Source of the DNA: Microbacterium sp. SLBN-146
GTDB lineage: Bacteria > Actinomycetota > Actinomycetes > Actinomycetales > Microbacteriaceae
DNA: 64,000 nucleotides
Assembly: GCF_006715145.1 (NCBI RefSeq)
Contig: NZ_VFMR01000001.1
Span: 2,604,001-2,668,000, forward strand
Direction: 5' to 3'
This document shows, one piece after another, positions 56,360 to 64,000 of this stretch; within the stretch, counting starts at the first letter, position 1; every line of letters starts with the position of its first letter. Position numbers and translations under genes: made by a program. Below the pieces are notes generated by a model. That model was not told the DNA's origin. It did not search any database and saw only the letters and a program-made list of their open reading frames with translations.

Positions 56360-56392
56360 ATGTCCCTGTCGGAGGCCCCCGCATGCACCTGA
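56360..56392 (+). CDS. Possible ten-residue leader peptide overlapping the smc start
   Basis: TAGCGT (56347-56352) lies seven bases before ATG 56360, the leaderless pattern. The frame reads MSLSEAPACT and stops at 56390-56392, inside smc. Its codons carry the GGAGG (56371-56375) that serves smc at 56383. A ribosome on this frame would re-start at smc by coupling. Confidence 0.35.
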   Translation: MSLSEAPACT

Positions 56393-59300
56393 AGAGCGTG
56401 ACGCTCAAGGGCTTCAAGTCCTTCGCGCATCCGACCACATTCGCGTTCGAGACCGGCGTGACGTGCATCGTCGGACCCAACGGCTCAGGCAAGTCGAACG
56501 TCGTCGACGCCCTCGCGTGGGTCATGGGGGAGCAGGGCGCGAAGACGCTTCGCGGCGGCAAGATGGAAGACGTCATCTTCGCGGGAACTTCGACTCGTGG
56601 TCCCCTCGGGCGCGCCGAGGTGCAACTCACGATCGACAACGCCGATGGCGCCTTGCCGATCGAGTACGCCGAAGTGAGCATCAGTCGAACGCTGTTCCGC
56701 AACGGTGCGAGCGAGTACGCGATCAACGGCGAGACGTGCCGTCTGCTGGATGTCCAGGAGCTCTTGAGTGATTCGGGTCTCGGGCGCGAGATGCACGTGA
56801 TCGTCGGGCAGGGACGCCTCGACAGCGTGCTTCAGGCGACGCCGGAGGACCGACGCGGGTTCATCGAAGAGGCTGCGGGAATCCTCAAGCACCGACGCCG
56901 CAAGGAGAAGACCCTTCGCAAGCTCGATGCGATGGAGGCCAATCTCACGCGCCTGAGCGACCTCGCGGGAGAACTCCGCCGCCAGCTCAAGCCGCTCGGT
57001 CGGCAAGCCGAGATCGCGCGTGAAGCCGCGACGATCGCCGCTGTCGTCCGAGACGCGAAGGCGCGGATCTTCGCAGACGACCTGGCGACGCTGCGCGCAC
57101 AGCTCGCCGACCATGCGCGGAACGAGCAGGAACGCCACTCGGAACGCATGGTGCTGCAGGACAGGCTCGACAACGTCAAGGCGCGAATCGAAGCCCTCGA
57201 AGCTGATCAGCGATCGGAGGCCGTCGATGAAGCGCGTCGGGTCGCGCACGGCCTCGAACGCGTCCAGGAGCGCCTGCGTTCGCTCTACACGTTGGCGGGG
57301 CAGCGGCTCGCGCTCTTGGGCGATGCCGAGGACGATGCTCGACAGGACCTGACCACTGTGTCGCAGGGAATGATCGATGACGCCCGCGCCGAGATCGACG
57401 AGATCGGCTCGGGCCTCGGTGACGCGCAGGATGCCGCGGCCGACGCCAATCGCGCCGTGATCAGAGCGCGCGCCGAGCTCGACGCCCTCGACGTGGACAT
57501 CGCCGCGCAGAGCGCCCTCGTTTCGGAGCACGACATGCGGCTGGCGGCGTTGCGCGCCGCGGCTGATGCCGCCGCGTCGACCCTCACGGCGGTGCAAGCG
57601 GCCGTCGAGCGGCAGGAGCGCGCCCTCGATGCGGCGCTCGCACGTCGCGCGGAAGCCGAAGAACTGCTCGAGGGTGTGCGACCCGAACTCGCCCCCGAGG
57701 GATCGTCCGCCGAGTACGCGGCGGCCTACGAGCGCGCGCAGCGCGAGGCGACCGACGCTGAGACCCATGTGGGAGAACTCCGCGAGCGGCTCCACGCGGC
57801 TGAGCGCGAGCTCGAAGCGTTGAACGCCCAGACGACGGCTCTCAGCCGCGCGCTCGACGTCAAGAGCGCGGCATCCGATGTCCTTCTCCGCGGGGGAGAC
57901 GGCGTACGCGGCCTCGTCGGCGACGCGATTCAGGTGGAGTCGGGCTACGAAGCGGCGATCGCCGCCGTCCTCGGGTCCGTCGCGGAAGGAGTTTTGGTCG
58001 ACGGGCCTTCCGAGGCCTTCCGCCTTGCGGAGGACCTGCGCACGGCCGACCTCGGCGTCGTCGACATCGTCATCGCCAACGCGGCGCATCGTGCCGCCGA
58101 CGCGCCCGCCACCGGCGCGGTTCCCGCCGTCGACGTCGTGACCGCACCGGACGGAGTTCTCTCGCTGCTCTCGGACGTCCTCATCGTCGACGACCTCGCG
58201 TCCGCGCGATCCGTCGGCGAGGCGCTGGCCGATGACTCGGGCGCCCATCGGATCATCGTGACGAGAGCCGGCGAGGTCTACTCCGTGCACGCGCTGCGCG
58301 CCGGCGCGGGTGCGTCGCGTTCGCGCCTGGAACTCATGGCAGAGCGGGATGCCGCCGCGGAGCGGCGCGATGAGCTGATCGTCGTCACCGATTCGCTGCG
58401 CGAGGCACTCGCCGACGCGTCGCGAGAGCTCGACGCCGCACGCCACCGCACCAAGGCGGCGCTCTCGACATTGCGGGACCACGATGCCGCGTTGGCGGCC
58501 CACACCGAACAGGTCAATCGTGCCGCCGTCCGGCACGAAGCCGCCGTCGCCGAGTGCGAGCGACTCGAGGCGGGTGTCGCGCAGGCGCAGGCTGCTGTTG
58601 CCGAGGCCGCGGACTCGGCGCGCGTCGCGGATGCGCAGCTGACCGCCGCCCTCGAGGCTCCGCGGCCGATCCTCGACGCATCGGCGCGGGACGGAATGCT
58701 CGCGGAACTCGAGAGCGCGCGCGACGGCGAGATGCGCGCACGACTCGATGTGGAAACGCTCCGCGAACGGATCCGTGCGGGAGAAGCACGGGTCGTGCAG
58801 CTCGAGCGCCAGCGCGAGCGGGAGCGCGAAGCGGCGGCCGAGGCGGCCCGGCGGGCTGTCGTACGGCGTGCGCAGCGCGACATCGCCGCCGACGTCGCCG
58901 AACGTCTTCCGGCCGTGCTCGACTCCGTCGACCGCTCCGTCTCGCAGGCACGCGTCGAGCTCGCGGCCGCAGAGTCGGCGCGCACCGCGCTGACGGCCGA
59001 ACTCGCGGAGCTACGGGGGCAGGAGTCCACGGCGCGCGAGCGACTCGCGGGCCTCACCGAGAGCGTCCACACGTTGGAACTGCAGATCCACGAGAAGCGC
59101 CTGCATGTGACGGGACTCGTCGATCGCGTGGCGTCGGAACTCGGGTTGGACGAAGATATTCTGCTCAGAGAATATGGGCCGGACCAGTTGATCGCGGGGG
59201 AGGACGACGAAGAGGGCATCCCCTACGACCGTGCGCAGCAGCGCCGTCGGCTCCAGGATGCCGAGCGCAAGCTCGGGCAGCTGGGGAGGGTCAACCCGCT

Positions 59301-59889
59301 CGCGCTCGAGGAGTTCGCCGCGCTCGAGCAGCGCCACAAGTTCCTCACGGAACAACTCGCCGACCTCGCTCAGACGCGCAAGGACCTCGTCACGATCATC
59401 GAAGAGCTCGACGAGCGGATGCAGACGATCTTCCTCGCGGCCTTCGAGGACACGCGCGTCGCCTTCGGAGAAGTGTTCCCGATCCTCTTCCCCGGAGGGA
59501 CGGGCAGCATCTCGCTGACCAACCCCGACGATCCCCTCACGACGGGGATCGAAGTGTCGGTGCGCCCGGTCGGCAAGAAGATCGAGCGACTCTCGCTCCT
59601 CTCCGGTGGCGAACGCTCACTCGCCGCCGTGGCACTCCTGACCGCGATCTTCAAGGCGCGGCCCAGCCCGTTCTACATCCTCGACGAGGTCGAAGCCGCT
59701 CTCGACGATGCGAACCTCGGTCGGCTTCTGGGCGTCTTCGAGCAGCTCCGCACGTCGAGCCAGCTCATCGTGATCACGCATCAGAAGCGCACGATGGAGA
59801 TCGCCGACGCTCTGTACGGTGTTTCGATGCGGCAGGACGGCGTCTCGGCGGTCGTCGGGCAGCGGATCAGCGAGCGCGCCTCGGCATAG
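56383..59889 (+). CDS. smc: Chromosome segregation protein SMC
   Basis: This 1168-residue ATPase condenses and segregates the chromosome with ScpAB. Walker A GPNGSGKSN is near residue 32, the first long coiled coil spans about 165-500, and the hinge begins at DGVRGLVGDAIQ near 505 and ends about 660. The second coiled coil runs to about 1000. The C-terminal head has the signature LSGGER near 1073 and Walker B YILDEVEAALDD near 1100. GGAGG lies seven bases before ATG 56383. ftsY follows, the usual order. Confidence 0.96.
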   Translation: MHLKSVTLKGFKSFAHPTTFAFETGVTCIVGPNGSGKSNVVDALAWVMGEQGAKTLRGGKMEDVIFAGTSTRGPLGRAEVQLTIDNADGALPIEYAEVSISRTLFRNGASEYAINGETCRLLDVQELLSDSGLGREMHVIVGQGRLDSVLQATPEDRRGFIEEAAGILKHRRRKEKTLRKLDAMEANLTRLSDLAGELRRQLKPLGRQAEIAREAATIAAVVRDAKARIFADDLATLRAQLADHARNEQERHSERMVLQDRLDNVKARIEALEADQRSEAVDEARRVAHGLERVQERLRSLYTLAGQRLALLGDAEDDARQDLTTVSQGMIDDARAEIDEIGSGLGDAQDAAADANRAVIRARAELDALDVDIAAQSALVSEHDMRLAALRAAADAAASTLTAVQAAVERQERALDAALARRAEAEELLEGVRPELAPEGSSAEYAAAYERAQREATDAETHVGELRERLHAAERELEALNAQTTALSRALDVKSAASDVLLRGGDGVRGLVGDAIQVESGYEAAIAAVLGSVAEGVLVDGPSEAFRLAEDLRTADLGVVDIVIANAAHRAADAPATGAVPAVDVVTAPDGVLSLLSDVLIVDDLASARSVGEALADDSGAHRIIVTRAGEVYSVHALRAGAGASRSRLELMAERDAAAERRDELIVVTDSLREALADASRELDAARHRTKAALSTLRDHDAALAAHTEQVNRAAVRHEAAVAECERLEAGVAQAQAAVAEAADSARVADAQLTAALEAPRPILDASARDGMLAELESARDGEMRARLDVETLRERIRAGEARVVQLERQREREREAAAEAARRAVVRRAQRDIAADVAERLPAVLDSVDRSVSQARVELAAAESARTALTAELAELRGQESTARERLAGLTESVHTLELQIHEKRLHVTGLVDRVASELGLDEDILLREYGPDQLIAGEDDEEGIPYDRAQQRRRLQDAERKLGQLGRVNPLALEEFAALEQRHKFLTEQLADLAQTRKDLVTIIEELDERMQTIFLAAFEDTRVAFGEVFPILFPGGTGSISLTNPDDPLTTGIEVSVRPVGKKIERLSLLSGGERSLAAVALLTAIFKARPSPFYILDEVEAALDDANLGRLLGVFEQLRTSSQLIVITHQKRTMEIADALYGVSMRQDGVSAVVGQRISERASA

Positions 59890-59898
59890 GCTGTGAGG

Positions 59899-60771
59899 AT
59901 GGCTGAGAGCTCATGGTCACTCGGGCGCGCACTGCGCGGCATGTTCGTCAAGCCCACGATCGACGAGAACACGTGGGACGACCTCGAGACGGCGCTGATC
60001 ACGGCCGACTTCGGTCCCGACATCACGGAGCGCATCGTCGACGAGCTGCGCGACAAGGTGGAGCGCTACCGCACGACGGATCCTCGTGATCTCCAGCGGA
60101 TGCTGAAGGAGACGCTCGAAGAGCACTTCGCGAAGTTCGACACGACGCTCAAGCTCACCGAGCGCCCCGCCGTCGTCCTCGTCGTCGGCGTCAACGGTGT
60201 CGGCAAGACCACGACGATCGGCAAGTTCGCGAAGTTCCTCCAGCGCTACGAACGCTCCGTCGTCGTGGGTGCCGCCGACACCTTCCGCGCAGCCGCCGTC
60301 GATCAGCTCGCAACGTGGGCCGAGCGTGGGGGAGCGGCGATCGTCCGCCCCCAGCAGGAGGGGCAGGATCCGGCATCCGTCGCCTTCCAGACCATCGACT
60401 ACGCCAAGCGGACGGGAACGGAGATCGTCCTCGTCGATACAGCGGGGCGCCTGCATACGAAGGGCGGCCTGATGGACGAACTCACGAAGATCCGTCGCGT
60501 CATCGAGAAGCAGGCGCCGATCAGTGAAGTCCTCCTCGTGCTGGATGCCACGACGGGACAGAACGGCGTCATGCAGGCCCAGGCCTTCCTCGAGCACGCG
60601 GGTGTCACGGGGCTCGTGCTGACGAAGCTCGACGGCTCCGCCAAGGGCGGCTTCGTTCTGGCGGTGCAGGAGAAGACCGGCATCCCGGTCAAGCTCCTCG
60701 GTCAGGGTGAGGGCATCGGCGATTTGACCGGCTTCACGCCGCACGTCTTCGCTGCCGCGCTCGTCGACTGA
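59899..60771 (+). CDS. ftsY: Signal recognition particle receptor FtsY
   Basis: This 290-residue SRP-type GTPase docks ribosome-nascent chain complexes at the membrane. The N domain (about 1-90) leads into G1 GVNGVGKTT near residue 97, DTAGR near 179 and TKLDGSAKGG near 241. There is almost no acidic A domain, so membrane contact is by the N-terminal helix. I chose ATG 59899 over the GTG six bases earlier because TAGGCT (59887-59892) then lies six bases upstream. Confidence 0.95.
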   Translation: MAESSWSLGRALRGMFVKPTIDENTWDDLETALITADFGPDITERIVDELRDKVERYRTTDPRDLQRMLKETLEEHFAKFDTTLKLTERPAVVLVVGVNGVGKTTTIGKFAKFLQRYERSVVVGAADTFRAAAVDQLATWAERGGAAIVRPQQEGQDPASVAFQTIDYAKRTGTEIVLVDTAGRLHTKGGLMDELTKIRRVIEKQAPISEVLLVLDATTGQNGVMQAQAFLEHAGVTGLVLTKLDGSAKGGFVLAVQEKTGIPVKLLGQGEGIGDLTGFTPHVFAAALVD

Positions 60772-60829
60772 TCCGGCGGCGCGCCGTCCAGGACTTCCGC
60801 GGTACGCCCGCGGCTGGTTTCATGGGGAT

Positions 60830-61330
60830 ATGGCGATCGAGCACGACTACTTCGGACTCCTCGAGTCCGGCCCCGACGGGTCCATCTTCTGGTCCGAGAA
60901 CGTCGAACTCGGTGATCAGAGCGTGACGATCGACCTCACGGCCCCCGATCAGGACGACGTCTCCGAGGCTGCGCTCGACATGGCGGCCGGGCTCATCAGC
61001 GCGCTCGAGACGATCGATCTTTCCGCGCGGAACGCGATGGTGAACGAACTCACCGATCGCACGAGCGAAGTGACGGAGTACGTCCTGCAGCAGCAGGAGG
61101 AGCTCGGCGAGGAGCTCGAGGATCTGCTCGTGGATATCTCTGGCGACGTCGCGATCGACATCATCCGCTCGCTCCAGTTCATGAGCATGACGATTCTCGC
61201 CGACGAGCACGGCGGCGCCGACCCGTTCGCGGTCTTGGAGTACGCGCTGGATCCCGATTCTGCCGACGAGGTCCTGCTCGTCAACCTCGACTCCGACGGG
61301 GATGTCCTGTCGGTGACGAGCGCGGACTGA
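60830..61330 (+). CDS. DUF2004-like protein
   Basis: This 166-residue acidic cytoplasmic protein opens MAIEHDYFGLLESG and resembles the DUF2004 family. A central helical region with Gln/Glu runs (YVLQQQEELGEELEDLL) is followed by a beta-rich end. No function is known. It converges on lipA with a four-base gap and no visible terminator. Confidence 0.7.
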   Translation: MAIEHDYFGLLESGPDGSIFWSENVELGDQSVTIDLTAPDQDDVSEAALDMAAGLISALETIDLSARNAMVNELTDRTSEVTEYVLQQQEELGEELEDLLVDISGDVAIDIIRSLQFMSMTILADEHGGADPFAVLEYALDPDSADEVLLVNLDSDGDVLSVTSAD

Positions 61331-61334
61331 CGCC

Positions 61335-62363
61335 TCACACGGCCTGCGCGAAAGCCAACCCTTCCTGCGCGATGTCCGCCGCCAGATGGGACAGCTCTTC
61401 GGGGATGTCGCGACCCTTCGCGAGCATCGATTGCGCCCACAGCCGCCCCGCCCGGTAGGACGACCGGACAAGAGGCCCCGCAAGCACGCCCAGGAACCCG
61501 ATCCGCTCCGCCTCCTGCTTGAACTCGACGAACTCGGCGGGCTTGACCCACCGCGCGACCGGCAGGTGACGCGGTGAGGGCCGAAGGTACTGCGTGATCG
61601 TGATGATGTCGGTTCCCGCGTCATGCAGGTCGTGCAGGGCGGCGACGACTTCCTCGGGCTCCTCACCCATCCCGAGAATCAGGTTGGACTTCGTGATGAG
61701 GCCCGCGTTCCGCGCGTGCGTCAGCACTCCGAGCGACCGGTCGTAGCGGAACGCCGGACGTATGCGTTTGAAGATCCGGGGCACCGTTTCGACGTTATGG
61801 GCGAAGACCTCGGGTCGGCTGTCGAAGACTTCGCCGAGGAGCGCGGGGTCGCCGTTGAAGTCGGTCGCGAGGATCTCGACTCCCGTGCCCGGATTGTCGG
61901 CGTGGATGCGGCGCACCGTCTCTGCGTGGAGCCACGCGCCGCCGTCGGCGAGATCGTCGCGCGCGACGCCCGTGACGGTCGCGTAGCGGAGCTGCATCCG
62001 CTGCACGCTCTCCGCGACCCGCCGCGGTTCGTCGGTGTCATAGTCGGCAGGCTTCCCCGTGTCGATCTGGCAGAAGTCGCAGCGCCGGGTGCACTGGCTC
62101 CCTCCGATGAGGAAGGTGGCTTCGCGGTCCTCCCAGCACTCGTAGATGTTGGGGCAGCCGGCCTCCTGGCAGACGGTGTGGAGACCTTCGTCCTTCACGA
62201 GGGAGTGGAGGGCCGTGTACTCGGGCCCCATCTTGGCGCGCGTCTTGATCCACTCGGGCTTCCGCTCGATAGGCGTCTGGGCGTTGCGCACCTCCAGTCG
62301 GAGGAGCTTGCGTCCTCCCGGAGCCGTCGATGGGGCGGATCCGGGCGTGCCACAGGCGCTCAT
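61335..62363 (-). CDS. lipA: Lipoyl synthase
   Basis: This 342-residue radical SAM enzyme inserts sulfur into octanoyl-protein to make lipoyl groups. The auxiliary cluster cysteines are in [12 protein letters not shown] near residue 82, and the radical-[11 protein letters not shown] is near 108. ATG 62363 (MSACGTPG) overlaps the lipB stop (ATGA), so the two act in sequence. The product is needed by 2-keto acid dehydrogenases. Confidence 0.95.
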   Translation of the reverse strand: MSACGTPGSAPSTAPGGRKLLRLEVRNAQTPIERKPEWIKTRAKMGPEYTALHSLVKDEGLHTVCQEAGCPNIYECWEDREATFLIGGSQCTRRCDFCQIDTGKPADYDTDEPRRVAESVQRMQLRYATVTGVARDDLADGGAWLHAETVRRIHADNPGTGVEILATDFNGDPALLGEVFDSRPEVFAHNVETVPRIFKRIRPAFRYDRSLGVLTHARNAGLITKSNLILGMGEEPEEVVAALHDLHDAGTDIITITQYLRPSPRHLPVARWVKPAEFVEFKQEAERIGFLGVLAGPLVRSSYRAGRLWAQSMLAKGRDIPEELSHLAADIAQEGLAFAQAV

Positions 62364-62998
62364 GCGGGGACCGCCGAGTACTCGGCTTCGAAAACACGCG
62401 CGATCGTGTCCAGGACGTCCCGCGGCGTCACGACCTCGCCCACCACTTCGCTCACCGTCGTGACTCCCGCGTCGGTGATCCCGCACGGGACGATGTCGCG
62501 GAATCCCGCGAGTGTGTTGTCGCAGTTCACAGCGAACCCGTGCATAGTGACGCCCTTCTCCACACGCACGCCGATCGCGGCGACCTTGTCCTCGGTGAGT
62601 GGACGTCGCACCCACACGCCGCTGCGTCCGGCCACCTGATAGCCGTCGACGCCGTGTGCGCGGAGGGCATCGATGAGGAGCTGTTCGATGCGCCGCACAT
62701 GGGCGACGACGTCGACCGGTTCTCGAAGTCGGACGATGGGATAGCCGACGAGCTGTCCGGGCCCGTGCCACGTGATCTTCCCGCCTCGATCCACATCGAT
62801 GACGGGAGTCCCGTCCATCGGGCGCTCATGCGGCTCGGTGCGCTTCCCCGCTGTGTAGACGGCCTCGTGCTCGAGGAGCAGGAGAGTGTCATCGCGGATT
62901 CCCGACACGACATCGGCGTGGATGCGGCGCTGCAACTCCCAGCCGTCTCGATACGGCACGAAGTCGGGGTTCAGACCCTCGACGCGGATGTCCAGCAT
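62360..62998 (-). CDS. lipB: Octanoyl-(acyl-carrier-protein)-protein N-octanoyltransferase
   Basis: This 212-residue enzyme moves octanoate from ACP to lipoyl domains. [15 protein letters not shown] is near residue 75, the catalytic lysine in [10 protein letters not shown] near 135 and cysteine in [11 protein letters not shown] near 170. I chose ATG 62998 (MLDIRVEG), with GAGAGGG upstream; earlier in-frame residues are unrelated. It is divergent from the TetR-VOC gene with 81 bases between. Confidence 0.93.
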   Translation of the reverse strand: MLDIRVEGLNPDFVPYRDGWELQRRIHADVVSGIRDDTLLLLEHEAVYTAGKRTEPHERPMDGTPVIDVDRGGKITWHGPGQLVGYPIVRLREPVDVVAHVRRIEQLLIDALRAHGVDGYQVAGRSGVWVRRPLTEDKVAAIGVRVEKGVTMHGFAVNCDNTLAGFRDIVPCGITDAGVTTVSEVVGEVVTPRDVLDTIARVFEAEYSAVPA

Positions 62999-63079
62999 GA
63001 CGACCCTCTCGGTGTATTGAAAGACGCAGTCCAACAATACCCGTCGTGACGAGATCGGTGCGCGCGCAATACCGTGGAG

Positions 63080-64000
63080 TCGTGACGAACGAACCGCGCG
63101 CCGGACGACCACGAGCTTCATCGCGCGAGACGCTTGCCGACGCGGCGTGCGAACTCTTCCTCGAGCGCGGGTTCGAGAACACGTCGATCGCCGACATCGC
63201 GTCTCGCGCCGGCGTGAGCCGTTCGAGCTTCTTCAACTACTTCGCGTCGAAGTCCGATGTGCTGTGGGCGGGGCTCGACGAGCGCCTCACCGCGTTCGAG
63301 AGAGACGTCCGCGAGACGTCCGCCAGCGAGCCGGTGTCGAGCGTCGAACGCGCTGTCGCGGAGCTCGCGACCGGCTTCACGCCGGATCCACTGGCGCTCG
63401 CGATCGTCAACGCGGCCGCGATGGGGCTCGTCGATGAACTCGCGCGTGAGGGCGCCGTCCGCCGCGCGCGCGTCGCGCGGGCCGTCGTCGACCGGCTGCA
63501 GAAAGACGGCGCAGATCGGTTGGCGGCCGAAGTCGCCGGTGCCGCGTGGGGAGGAGCGGTGCTGTCGGCGATCGAGGCGTGGGCGCTGGATGGTGCGGGC
63601 CGCACCTCGCTCCGTTCCTTCCTGCAGCGCGCGTCGACCATCGCGGCGCGCACGACGCCCGTCACGCCGCCGGGTGCCGTGAGGCAGTTGCGTCTCGTCG
63701 TCCACGCGCCCGAGTTCGACCGGACCCTCGCGTTCTACCGCGACGCGGTCGGGATGCCGCAAGTCGGCGCCTACGAAGCCGACGGCGGGGCGCGCGTCGC
63801 CATCCTGGAGGCGGGACGCGCGACGCTCGAGCTGGCGAACTTCGCTCAGATCTCCTTCATCGACCGTGTCGAGACCGATGGGGGGCAGAGCGATCGGCTT
63901 CGCGTCGCGCTCGAAGTCGACGACGCGAGGTCCACGGCGGCGCGACTCTCCGAGAGGGGCGCCGAGGTCGAAGCATCCGCTCGTCCTACACCCTGGGGAT
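63080..64000 (+). CDS. TetR-type regulator fused to a VOC (glyoxalase-like) domain, partial
   Basis: The frame is open from GTG 63080 to the window end, 307 codons. Residues 1-60 are a TetR HTH (TLADAACELFLERGFENTSIA, then GVSRSSFFNYFASKSDVLW). Residues 70-195 are a helical TetR ligand domain. From about residue 200 a VOC domain begins (VRQLRLVVHAPEFDRTLAFY, then RDAVGMP and a strand-rich VAILEAG, ATLELAN). GTG 63080 lies six bases after TACCGT (63068-63073), a leaderless start. No stop separates the parts, so this is a single fused protein; the VOC half may bind the effector. Confidence 0.8.

Overview
The window is high-GC DNA with dense, mostly short-spaced genes. Several genes use GTG or TTG starts, the L32 protein is cysteine-free, and tRNA-Gln follows a single glutamyl-tRNA synthetase with no glutaminyl enzyme in view. 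Together with the gene content this points to an actinobacterium, most likely a Microbacterium-like member of the Microbacteriaceae. It is ordinary chromosome: I see no prophage, insertion sequence, integrase or CRISPR array.

Layout. 1-2.8 kb: a lipoprotein, a tandem REP-like repeat, a 3-hydroxybutyrate-dehydrogenase-like SDR coupled to an alpha/beta hydrolase, and a small membrane protein. 2.9-5.1 kb: otsAB (trehalose synthesis). 5.1-17.3 kb: branched-chain amino acid and serine synthesis (ilvD, ilvBNC, serA, leuB, ilvE), interrupted by two membrane proteins and a divergent TetR/MFS pair. 17.4-21.9 kb: FAH-family hydrolase, class V aminotransferase with divergent LysR, gltX and tRNA-Gln. 22-25.9 kb: an accessory-looking stretch with an XRE regulator, an unknown small protein, a FusB-type EF-G-binding protein, a START-like protein, a membrane protein and a phosphotransferase. 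26-30.1 kb: a complete fructose PTS operon (deoR-type regulator, fruK, fruA, ptsH). 30.2-31.2 kb: MBL hydrolase, tRNA-Glu and a long hairpin. 31.3-34.8 kb: efeUOB behind a DtxR/IdeR-type iron box. 34.9-40 kb: UBP zinc finger, cNMP-binding/pyridine-nucleotide oxidoreductase fusion, an ECF sigma factor with a DUF4349 membrane partner, and TerC behind a yybP-ykoY-type riboswitch. 40-49.3 kb: leuCD behind a newly recognised leucine leader peptide, then murA-plsC-gpsA-ddl, DUF3515, thiL, and the reverse-strand pair of acyltransferase and rsmD. 49.4-61.3 kb: recG, coaD, DUF177, rpmF, rnc, mutM, two small genes and a GNAT protein on the other strand, smc, ftsY and a DUF2004-like gene. 61.3-64 kb: lipA/lipB on the reverse strand and a divergent TetR-VOC fusion that runs off the end.

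Two themes cut across the window. First, many genes lack a Shine-Dalgarno site and instead carry a TANNNT hexamer 6-8 bases before ATG or GTG, on both strands, which is the signature of leaderless transcription; it settles several start codons. Second, there are candidate regulatory devices not explained by the genes alone. The main ones are a leaderless Leu-rich leader peptide with a switchable hairpin in front of leuCD, a CCATG-N4-CATGG operator shared by an XRE gene and a facing small gene, and a Mn-type riboswitch before terC. No similarity search or folding program was run; family names rest on motifs recognised by eye.
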